Source: Branchiostoma floridae
Taxonomy: Eukaryota > Chordata > Leptocardii > Amphioxiformes > Branchiostomatidae
Direction: 5' to 3'
DNA: 64,000 nucleotides
Assembly: GCF_000003815.2 (NCBI RefSeq)
Contig: NC_049992.1
Location: forward strand, 11,236,753 to 11,300,752
The notes beneath the pieces are model-generated. The model was given only the letters and a program-made list of their open reading frames with translations, made no database searches and had not been told where the DNA came from. The position numbers were made by a program, and so were the translations under genes. This document shows, piece by piece, positions 48,701 to 61,089 of the stretch. How positions within the stretch are numbered: the first letter of the stretch is position 1; every line of letters begins with the position of its first letter.

Positions 48701-51700
48701 ATCTGCTTTGCAGCAGCTAGATACAAAGTCGGCTCTGATAGTTATGGACTGGGCAATGAAGTTCCTGCCATTGAAGTACAGGGAGCAGATGACAGACTTC
48801 TTTGGAAAGCGTGGAAGGAGCTGGCATGTGTCGGCAGTAATCACGAAGGGAGACGAAGGCAAGTATGACGTCGAGTGCTTTGTCCACATTTTCAACAACT
48901 GCCGACAGGACTGGTCAGCTGTCTGTGCTATTCTGCAAAGTGTGCTTCAGACCATCAAGTCCGAGAATCCTTCGCTGACAAATGTGTTTTTGAGATCGGA
49001 CAATGCAGGGTGTTATCACTGTGCTCCGCTGATCTTGTCTCTGCCAGCGATCGGTAAGAAAACTGGCATCTCAGTTCTGCGCTTCGACTTCTCAGACCCT
49101 CAGGCAGGCAAGGACATTTGCGACCGCAAGATAGCATCCATGAAGACTCACATAAGAAGGTATGTCAATGAAAAACATGATGTCTTAACAGCTGAACATA
49201 TGAAAGAAGCGCTGGAGTCCCATGGAGGCGTCAAGGGCTGTAGAATTGCTGTGGCGCAAACAGATGAGGCGAACAAAGAGCAAGCAAGACAAAAATGGGA
49301 GGGTGTCAAATCATGGAACAATTTCATGTTTGAAACTGATGAAGACATACGAGTCTGGAAAGCCTTTGGCGTTGGGGTCGGAGAAGTGGTTACCTTTGCA
49401 ACAGTGCCACAGACACATGACCTTCCAACCCTGACAATCACAGCACCGTTTGGTCCCCCACAGTCACACACGAGCCACATAACAACATCAGCAGGTGGGA
49501 CAAAGTCAGCGTTGTTCTGCTGCCCTGAGCCAGGATGTGTGGCAGCCTTCAGCTCAGCGAACAAGCTAGAAGACCACATGGATGTTGGAGAACACTGTAA
49601 AGAACTGGAGCGAGAGTCTACATACGACAAAATACGCAAGCAGTGGGCTCAAGCAGTGACTGGAATAGCTCATGGCCCTGGCCTAGCCTCACAGTCACTT
49701 GGAGAAGGATCCGGAGTTGGCGTCGGGGGATCCGCCCGAGTTGTCAATGAAGGCTGGGCAATCCGGACTGTGAAAGGCGGCCAACGGATGTCAGACAAGA
49801 TGAAGACCTACCTAACTGACATTTTCAATCAGGGGGCGAAGTCTGGACAGAAAGCTGATGCTGTGCAAGTGGCCCATGAGATGCAGCACGTTAAGGGAGC
49901 TGATGGGAAGCTGTTGTTCCAGCCCAACGAGTGGCGCACAGCCAAGCAGATTACAAGCTATTTTGCAAGACTTTCAGCAGCACAAAGACAGAAAGAAAGC
50001 ACAGAATCAGAGAACACTGACATGGAAGCGATAGATGAGGAAAGCGAGTGGCAAGAGCTGCGAAAGACAGTGTATACTAGCATTGACTACAGCCATCCTG
50101 TCATGTTTGAAGACATTAACTTGTGCGAACTGGCTAAAACCAAAGGTCTCAAATCGCTAAAGCTAAAGCAACTAAAGTGCATATCAGATCATTTCCATCT
50201 ACCCATTACAGGTTCCATGGCGAGGAAAGTCTCTTTCATACAGGCATTAGAGAACATCCTATCCACATGCACATGTGCAAGTTGATTTGTTTTTAATTTG
50301 ACAGCATAATGACAGCATCAAGGTTTGTAGCATAACTTTTACAACCTTTAACAACATGTCAAGTTCAAGGCCTGGCCAGAATCTGTCACCAATTACAATT
50401 TAAAATTTACTTCAGATCCAGCTTATTGTACCATTCCAACAAAACTGAACTTGTGCATTTGTGAAAATGCGGTTCAACAGTGTGTTGGTGTATTTTTCAG
50501 ATAGTGCGCTCCATTGTGATATGGTTATACATGTATATGTTTGTTGTTTGTTTGTGTCTATATTTAGAGGCTTGTAGGTTTGTCATAAACTTAATGTTTA
50601 TGGTCTGTCCTTATGGTGATAAATGAATGAACAGTCATAGCAAATCATTGGTATACTACAGTTTGTCCTTAGTAGTATACCTGTACGTAAGGGGTAAAGC
50701 TAAAGTACATGTACAAATGACTTATGTACATGTATTCTTTTCAAAATAGCCTTATAATTGACCTTTGTTATGGTGTTATTTCTAGAATTTTCAATATGTA
50801 TGAAGTAGTTCTGCATCCATGTGCCCTGTGTATTAAACAGTTTTGCATTCTTGGAGTACTGGTAACCCCCATGTACAGCCTTTTTTCATTGTGTAGGACA
50901 TATAAGTTATAAGCATTGATTTGGCAAGGCACCTACTTAATGACATTAGAAAGCAAAAATGAAAATGTGTAAAATCAGCATAATTCCTAAGTCAAGTAAC
51001 CTTATGTCCCCCATGCAGAGCCCCAAATTTATATTGCTAAATAATTGTAGCATTTTATGATAGTTATGTATGGTTTCCAAACACTTACACAACAATTTTC
51101 CATAACTTATCCCCATAGCAACACATCATTTCATGATTTGATATAGACCAAAATCCGAAAAATCCCCATACAGACCCCCCTCTCACGGATCGCGTTATGT
51201 ATGGCCCAATTAGATGACGATTGTTTTTTAATAAGTTGATGTTCCTCTGTCCAACAACATTGAAACCATTCACCAGACCCACTGGGTATAGAAAATATTC
51301 CGCCTTAAAAAGAACTAAAATTCACAGAGATGAAAATTCTGCTTTTAGTGGTTCTAGTAACCCCCAAGTACACCCTCTCAAGTTCAATGTTTCATCTTCA
51401 ACTTTTGGTCTGTGAAACTAGGGAGTCCATGCTGTATGAAAACACAAAGATTATATTCTCATCGTTATCACATTTATTAGCGTAGCCATCGCAAGTTCGG
51501 TAATTTTCAGTCATAAATTGTTGGATTTTCGAGGGTCTCTGAGGGGGGTCCCATATCTCCACAATGAAAAATAGCTGGAGGGTTTTAACTATATGGCTGT
51601 TCATAGTTCCACATACCTATCACACATACAAAGTATGAGCCGATTTGGCCGACCCCCATCTTCCGGCCCCTGCCTGGTTTTGCCTGGTTTTCTCGTGCAA

Positions 51701-54180
51701 TGACTCTTAAAACTAGTTATGTGTTTTTGAACAGACGTGCCCCAGTAATATTTGAAATCAATTTGGTACGGAATCCGGTAACTGCCTACGGTAACCTATT
51801 TGCTGACACACACGGTCGCCAAAGGGTAAACTGTATTTAGATTTAAAACCTCGTTAAGTTTTACATGCTATATTATGCGTGGAAATTACGCAGACTCTTT
51901 AGCCTCTCCTCATCAGTTATTAGTGGACTGATTAGACATAGATAAGTGGATTATCTTGTTATCGCTGTTAAAGGCGTCTTCGTTAACCCCTCGAGCAACA
52001 CCATCAATCCACGAAGCGTTCCAATTTAAATCGTCCTAAGTCTCGCCGACTGCATGTGACAGGTATTCAGCTGATGAGGGTATTGTATTGCATTTCTATC
52101 AGGAACCGCATCAACTTATTGATTGATACTTCACCTTCATTTCATCAGCAGAAAATACTATCCCTTACGAAGGTTATGATAAATGTATAAGGTAATTAAT
52201 GATGATGGTCTGAATTACACTTTTGAAAATCAACTGTATCATGTAAACAGAGTATGAGGATAGAAAACATCAAAACTAGCTAATTGGTTCTCGCAACAAC
52301 GCCCACTTTCTTTGCTCGGGAACGAACTTTTGACATAGTTACATTCAGCTTCATAGGTTTGATGAAGGTTTTATTTCGTTAACTTAGTTTAACAATGGTT
52401 AAAGGTATACTATACGGTACATTGTCTTCATCGCAGTATAGCAGAACAGTTTGATTAAGTATGCTTTACTTTTTATCAAGAAAAAGCAAAATGTCAACTA
52501 CTATATTCATTGAAAGACAAACTAGCAAGTTTAGCTCCGAAAAATCGATCACGCTCCTGAAATTGAACAGCGACTGCCTGCGGCACTGCAGTAAATATCA
52601 CAGGAGTGATTAACTACTACAGGACTCATCTTTAGTGCCAGACGTGCTGCGAGAATCTAATGTTTTAACTTGCTTGGTTAGAGGGTAGTTCCGGGCCTTC
52701 CAAAAACACGTTTAGACAAGATTTCTGTATCATAGCCTTTTTATTACCTCTCAAATTACTGATGAGAATGATTATATACCAACGGTTCGTGAATAATGAA
52801 TATTTAGGAAAGGGTATTAGCAATTTAGACAAATCTAATAACGCATATTTCTTTCCTTAAGTATGTGCCAGATATGTCAGTGTCTCGTCTTGCATTTTGA
52901 TAGACAGAATATGAAAGGTAGAATGTTGAAGACTACAATATTATGGATACCAAAATAGTCCAAATCCTTCTATGGGATCAAATAATTTGCATGACATTGT
53001 ATAGAAACAGAGTTAGGCAAAAACTAGCCAGCTTCACTATGACAATGAACCACACGTATCACCTTCATGAGGTGTGATACGTAAGGATAATACATACAGT
53101 GATGATAGGAGATGCCAGGATGTGAACGACTGTGCTGTGAAGTTTAGTCTGTTGCTTCCAAGCAAGCTGTAATGAAAAACAAACATTGATATTAAGGTCA
53201 GTAGCTATCCTGGAGTAGACAGTGTGATTGAGACTTCATTGTGACGGCCTTATTATTTATTTCTTAATGAATACCTTGTTGCAATGGGGGTGATTTGAAT
53301 ATTACAACCAAGATTATGCATTGGATGTGTTGACGGAACACGTAAAGGCAAATAGATATAATTAATGCTTCACACATAACGCAAATGCTCTGTGAAGCTA
53401 CCCTATAATATTCGTACGTGTATTTAGCAATAACACAAGATTCACAATTTGCAAGATTGGCCTCATTTTCGGTTGCTAACTTAAACTCATGAGCAATTTC
53501 GTCTAAACGCTACATTCAAGATTCAAGATGCAATATTATATTTGATAATTGCACGTCTTTAGATAAGATATTGCAATAAGTAATGAGGGATTTATCTTAA
53601 CCTGGTATCAAACGTGACAAGTGATGTAATGTTTGCCAATGGGATTAGAAGGGAATCAGGTATAGCCACGGTGGAACTTTTTTCAACATATGATATAAAG
53701 ATACGGGATGCTAATGTGGGGCTAGATAAGGACTTGTAATTGAGAACATACAGTTTTCTGGTTGTCTTGTGAATCATGTCTGGCAGCTGCTCAAGGCCCT
53801 TCTGTACACAGGAAACTGTGTCCTCCAAGCAGGAACAAACCACCGGGCAGGTCTTGGCTAAAGGGAGGAACAGTGCAAACTGTCAACTGTCACTCATCAA
53901 GGATTAAAAGGTGCTACAGAGATATCAAATGTGAACCTAACGATTAAAATTATTTTGCCGGAGAGAACACTGACCATTTAGAAATTACCTATTAGTAGTT
54001 ACACAATGGAAATGTGTTGGCATAGACATTGGAGTGGTGTGGTGTATGGTATAATTCATGTTCATAACATAATTGGAAGAAAAAAAGCTTAAAAGAAGTA
54101 CTTTTATAAGTATTAAAAAGTTACTAAATTCATGTGGTATTTGTGGAGTCTGAAAAAAAGGTTCGCGTGTGTGTGTGTGT

Positions 54181-54219
<39 letters not shown>

Positions 54220-57200
54220 TGTGTGTTTGAACCTACCATCTTTTTGCATTGAGCAAAGCACGTGAGTTGGCACCCGTCTGTAGCATTCCGTCGTTGCCGC
54301 CTCCCACCTCTTTCCCGTTCCCTCTTCTTTTTCCAAAACGTTACAAGTGGCTGTTCCTTCTTCCTTTATTTGCATGAACACTTTCGGTTCAGGAAATCTG
54401 GGCCAACATTGGTCGAGGTACTCTTCTATCTGTGGCAGTTTGTCGGTGTGGTTTACCAAAACGACCGTTCCTCCAACATCAGTACACTTGTCATCATAAT
54501 TTATTTCTTGTCCTTTTAGCCGGTAAAGTTTCAGACATGTGGATCCAACCAGAGTCCATCCTTCGTCGCATCCTAAAGAGATATAAGTTTATTGGTATAT
54601 CATGTACTCTAAATTCCATTTTGATATAAATTTACTTTAACTGCAATACTATGCCATTTCTATATTTACTACCATAAATGAATGTCTATGTGACATTATG
54701 TATATTATTGATATGTAAGACCTAATAGAATTGGAAAGGTTTTATTGATTTTAAGAGCTTTTTCCCATAGCATATTTGTGAGAAATGTAGACGGTCAAAA
54801 GGCTTAGAAGGGTACAGTTCGTAAACAGTTAATGTTTTCTTAATATTTGACAGTGTTATGACGTACCTCTTGCGCCAGCCTTACAGATAAAGTTCCTGCC
54901 AGCACGCGGATAGTCACACGGTACAGGGTACCACCGTGTGTCCATGTCCCCCTCCTGCCGCCCTGTCGTCATCAGCGTACAGGTCCGGGCAGCCTTCCCC
55001 TGCCCGGTAGGCTCGGGCGGCCTCCCCTGCCACCTCGTGAACCTAACGGCAACACTGCAATCTCAGCATGTAGCTTGATGTACTACTTCCAACTTAGCAA
55101 AGGGCATTGAGTAATGTGACGTAACTGCATGGTAATCTGATGTCCATTTCTACACAAAGGTTAGAGGTATTAAAATGTTCCAAAAGAATTATCAGCGTCG
55201 TAATTGCGATGTGGTAGTTCCTTTCATCGTACAAAAGTACAAGGTCAGGATTAAGATAGGAGGAATGACTGATGTGGTATATTATCCCTACATTTAGGTT
55301 GAGATTATAGCCCACCCGAACCAATGTCACTTGTCCGCCACTGAATTGAAGTTTGGACCCAGGTTTACCTTATCGTATCCATCACGCCTGAATCATAACT
55401 TTTTACTGCTTCGATATGAGAGCCATAAAATGGCGAGATGTGACCAGAGACCGCGGACATCTATCACTACGTACAAGTTAAGCCTACTGGAGTCGATTTG
55501 GCTCCTCTTTGGACTCCATTGAACCGACTACATCATTTACCAAGTTTTGTAAAACCCAGAATAATGGCTGAGATTCCACCTCAAGGTTTTGTTTCATACT
55601 TGGTAGCAGGGGTTGCTGGAGATTTGTGGGGCTTGGCATACTCTTTGACAAGACAGTCAGCACGCCAAGCACGTCTCCGGAATTCGGAACATCAAATATT
55701 CAAACGGCTCGTTTCTGAGAAGGACGGCTCCTGTATCCTGAAATCCCTTTATCACGGCTTTTCGTCTGGAAACTAATCGGTTATACGGAGAGCTAAGATC
55801 ACTGGAGTCACTGAGTTGCTTCATTTCCATATCGCAGCCACTTAGCAAATTAAGAAGCCTGACGAACGGAAGCTTTGAAGTGGCTTTGATCAAAAGAGTC
55901 GTTAATTCTTTTGAAAAGCAGCTCTAAGAGCAGGAGTGAGGTGCATTAAGTCGAACAAATTTCTTTGCGAGGGTATCAAAATCTCTTAACGACGAAGTCT
56001 TGTAGTTAATCAGTCGTTCCATAACTTGAAGGAGAGTGAAGCACAAGAAGGAAGCATGTTCATTTCGTACAACTTTCAATGATGAATTTGGTATAAAATC
56101 AAAGAGACGTCCTTGCGAATGAGCATTTTGAAAAGTTTTAATCCTTGATGTCTTAATTTTGTTGTGCTGCTATTGTGCAATGCTCCACAAAAGAATGGAC
56201 AAGATGCACAGAGCAGACCGGCAATCGATGTGCTCCTCCAACATTTTGTTTTCATGATTGCGATGTCTATCAATTACTGCCTGCATACGCATGGAGTCTA
56301 TGTTAAAAAGACAAATGAACAAAGAGCGTCAATCCAATCTCGTATGGTTCATGTTCACTATGCTGACTGTAGCGATCCGTCAAACGCTGACCTACTCGGC
56401 GAGAGAGCTGCAATAAATCTGACCACAGCCTATATTGCTGGTGAAATTGATATCAGTACCAGTACCCTTAATATAACAGTTCAATCAAGGCAGAAATGAA
56501 TAGGGAGTTTTGAAATTTACACACCTCGCTGTGTGTGCACATACCACTAGAATACGAAGTAACCTTAACGGTAGTAATGGCCGTTGAGATCAACCAATGG
56601 GCCACAAATATGATTTCGTATCTTATTAAGCAAGGTGGCCCATATACTGTATTGTTGAATTAGATTTCATTTGTTATTAATGATTTAACTAATCTCCAAG
56701 CAGATCTTGCTTGGCATAAGACGGTATACGTATCATAAGCTGGGGAAGGATCGAGTTTAGGCGGCAGAGGAGTAAATTGGCCACGCGTGGCCAATTCACT
56801 CCTCTGTCGGCTAAACTCTTTCCCCAGCTTATGATACTGTCTTATACCACGCAAGATCTGCTTGGAGATTGGATTTAAACTAAGCGGCAGTGGATTGTTC
56901 AGTTCAGTTCCGTTTATTAGAGTTCATTCCTTGACAAAGACTGGTGCCGTTCAGTCGAAAATTTGGACGAGTCTAATTGGATATCACAGTTAAACTGGTT
57001 TAACTACAATGCTACTCACGTGACGTCACTCCCATCAACCCATGCGTACGTTCCCGATGTGCCTTTCGACCGTAAGCCAATGAACGCTGTTATTGGTGTA
57101 CTCCCACCGGCAATCAAGCTTTCTCGGGCCAGCCTCTCGATGAACTTCATCTCGTACGGACTCGTGATGCTCGCGAGAGTTGCGCCCATGTCGCTGCATC

Positions 57201-60200
57201 GCTGCTGTGCGGACTCCCACCACAGCGGTACCTGACTGGCTAAAACCTGGTAGCAGTTCCCTCTGTAGTGGGTAAATCCAGGCTCGCACAGCTCCTCAGA
57301 CAGGTACACGTCTGGAGCAGAGGAGAGTTGTTTAAGTGTTTTGGTGCAGGTAGTGTCAGAATAAAGGTCATGTGGAGAGGTACAATAAACTTCTCGCAAG
57401 CCTCAAAGAGAACAATGTTTTTCGTATAGTTCAGAGCACAAGATATAGGGTAGCTCACCGTCAGGAACTTACGCCGAGAGGCAGATAAATGTAGCAATAT
57501 AAACTGTTATGCTGAAGTATATGTATGACGATCTAACCTTATAGTGAACAGTTGCATTGACTCGCATAGGTAGATAAAGTAGTGTTCATGAAAGTTACAT
57601 TATCTTCTATGGAGCTAGGAATATTGTACGAATAAGACCAATCTTATTTCCTGGCATAACATATAATACCTACTATGCCCTAGCCATTAGATCGTAACGA
57701 ACACCCGATATAATTGACTGAGGACCCTTTCTACAAGCTGCTGCCGCTCCGCTAGTGCAATTATGTACCCTGTTAGGGCGGCGTGCCATCTGCCGTCTCG
57801 ACCAAGTGATTGCTCATAAACCTACCTCCAACCGAAAGTTTTCTACTTTAGTGCTTTTAGGTTTTATATCACCACGGATTGATTATCCTACACCTAGATA
57901 GGGCTACGGTAAAGCCTGTGCGGGTATATCACCGCGGCGTCCTGTATTGCAATCTGATGTTTTGGGATTTTATGACCCCCAGGACGGTGCGTAACGTCAA
58001 AAGGCTATAGATACACACAGCTTTGCGGCACATAAAGGGTAGCAAACTTAATTGTTTCTCCAATGAAGAGATGGGAGGGTAGGTCTGCTTTTTCCAGCCA
58101 TGCCAGGTAGCCAATCCCATGTGTGTCTTGTATGTAGACGAACATTAATAGGATACCTATATAAATACTGGACCTCTGTGAGTAGGGCTGAAAGATAAGG
58201 ATCGTCATTTGGCATTATTTTTCTAAATTGAATTAGTTTTTCCTTGATAAAAGCAAAAGGCGGGCGCCATGGGTTCCCGATTGGGACTTTTCTTCTGCTT
58301 GATCAAGTGAACAGGTCTCAACAGTCTGACAAGGTCAAAATCAAAACTGAAATACAAAACAGACAGTGATGTAATGTACTGTGGAGTCGGTGTCAAGTGC
58401 CATTTGCATATACGTACCTAGTGATTATGTCGCGTGCGGTGAAAACGATAAGAAGGAGAAAGTAGGAAGGAAGTTTTGATTTGGAAACTTTAAATGGCAC
58501 CCATCAGCATACAACGACATGTTGCATGCCACGCATACAATGACATTCAACAGAACAGGTCTATTGCACATTTTTGTTTGAACACAGGCACACACGCAAT
58601 GAACCAGGTCCAGAGCCTGAAGCCAGGTGACGATTTGAGCACAGCTCCATCAGGTGGCCTTTGGTCATGCCCGGCGATCTAACCTCTACCCATCACGGTG
58701 TGGCATAGCCACTCCGAGAAACCCCGAGACTGCCGTGTAGTCCCGGATCAATTTCACACTTTGTTGCCTGTAGAGATGGATCGTTTTGTCCCGTGATGAA
58801 TGGTCTGGGTGGAAGGTAACACCACCTGGGAGCTAATTAATGACCCCCTAACCACGGTTTGGCAGAAAAGGACTACTTTTCAGCACGCTCAATCTTTAGC
58901 ACTCAGCTCAAAATATTGGACAGAACCACCCGTTTAAAGTATGGCGGATTTCGAACTTTAATAATCCTTTCACACTGAGTCAGAATCGACGAAAATGTCA
59001 AAAGCACAATCCCTTCATTCTTTGTAATCACCACAGCTGTCATAAAACATAGTACATTGACCTCTAGGACTTGTAGTTTAAACTTTTCTTACTTTTGTGA
59101 TACTATTATATAACCTAAGTTGGCAAAGAAGAGCAAAATGCAACTTAACTGTATAGTATTAGTATCATACTCACGTATTACGAGTACGTAAAAGGCATCT
59201 ATCTTTAAACGGAATTTAGAAAATGTCGTGAATTTGAAATAAATGTTTTAATTTGCAGGTTGTCATTTGAAGGTTGGGCCAATGTTATTTGTGCTTAATA
59301 TCATTATTCACAATTACGGCAGAAGTAACCAATTACCTTCCATATGCTTGACAAAGGTTGCCTCCTCTTCCATCCAGTAGTGAGCCACAAATCTGGTTTC
59401 AGTACCGTTCTGGCCCTTGGAGAGTTTAATCAGAACTTGATTTGTTGTGGATAAGTAAGGAAAGATGTCATAGTTTTCTGTCAGCTCGTTTGTCGTCTGA
59501 AAACCGCCATTTTTAGCTCCCTCCAAGATGGTGACGTAGTCATCGACGTCACCGTCGGACCTCAGTCTGATTGGCTGGAAGAACATCAGGATGCTCTGAC
59601 CCAGTGGAGAAGTCACGAGCCACTCACATGTAGTGGCTGAAGAATTTGTCGGCGAGAAGATTGTTCCGCAAGAAGCGTCCAGGTTGACACGTGGGCCACA
59701 GGTTGTGGTCTGTGATCTTACGCACTCTGGAAGAAGAAAATAAGATTTATTAAAAGATAAACAAACGAAACCGCTACACAGTAAGATTTGTTAAAGCTAG
59801 ACACGTTGTAGATGTTGCTTTTCTGTGCTAGGCATTTTCTATTCTATTTTTGTATTGGTCGCAAAATAGCGAATCATAAGTCTCAATTCCATTCTAATCA
59901 AGGAGCAACTTGTAAAAGTACACAATATGGTTTATCAAGCGCGACCAGCGGCTTTGCCTAAGTTACTGTGGGATTTCGTAGCCTAATAGGGCCTTCACAC
60001 GGAAATCGAATTAGCAGGAATCAAGCCGAACCAGCCGGAATGAAGTATTTGCAAACTTCGTGTCACATTCGGGACCATTCGGGTGGGAATTCCGAATGGG
60101 CCTTAAATCCCCTTCACACGAGAAGGAATGAGCCGGAATGCCGTCAGAATGAAAATTCTTGTCTATTCCTGTGAATTCGTAGTGCATTCTAGACATTCTT

Positions 60201-61039
60201 ACGGCGTTCGAAATATTCTTTCGGCCACATTCTGGCAGGATTCGAGGTGGCTTGCCGTTTCGGTTCTACATCGAATGAGATAAGAATGTTTCGAATAATG
60301 TTAGAATACCATAGAATGCGGTCAGACTGCAGTCAGAATAGTTAGAATACACTAAGAATCCACTACGAATGCCATTCGATATTTCTCCACTTCGAATGCA
60401 CCTCGACAGTTTTTAACATGTCAAAACTTTCGAGCCAGCCAAAAGAACGGGGACGAATATCTCGAATGCAGTAAGAATGTTTAGAATACAGTACGAATTG
60501 CGAGGAATTGCCACGAATAGAAAAAAAATTTCATTCGGACGGCATTCCGGCTCATTCGTGCTCTCGTGTGAAGGGGGCTTAAAGCTGAACAATATTCATC
60601 GTACAGAATTCTAGTACTTCAGCTACACATCAGGTAAACGATTTACCTGTTTCTCTGAAGGAGAAGAAGAAGCCGCTCTTTGACCACGCACAGCGAGACC
60701 TGTACACTACTTCAACAGAGCTGCTGGAGGACAAAACCGTTCTCCACTCGGTGCGAGCATCTCGGCAGTAGGAGTAGATCAACAACGGGCTGTCACCGGA
60801 TTGGTCGTAGACCTGGAATGTCAAAGAGAAATGATGATGATAGTACCAGTCCTGACAAACTCTATGATCTATGATCTAAAAAAATGAATGAAAAAAAAAT
60901 ATGCAAAGAATAGACAACGACAGATGCGATATTCGTTTGAAGATCCCCAAGATGTTTTCGTTGAAGAGACAATCTGTGATGAAACTAGTGGATGATTGTT
61001 TTTGTCATGAAAAGTCTTGGAACTATTTGTACATGTATG

Positions 61040-61089
<50 letters not shown>

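Larger units (their letters stand above)
44738..51706 (+). mobile_element. 6,969-bp DNA transposon with ~0.7-kb TIRs and TTAA target duplication
   Basis: Left TIR 44738-45440 and right TIR 50993-51706 are long near-identical inverted repeats starting GAGTCATTGCACGA at both ends. TTAA flanks it on both sides (44734-44737, 51707-51710). The arms differ by few substitutions, a 10-bp duplication (AAAACCAGGC) in the right arm and one divergent ~13-bp block. Between the arms is one intact transposase ORF. TTAA targets are known for piggyBac, Kolobok and Sola3 superfamilies; which one applies is not settled. It sits in the intron between LRR1 and LRR2 of the mosaic GPCR, in opposite orientation. Confidence 0.92.
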
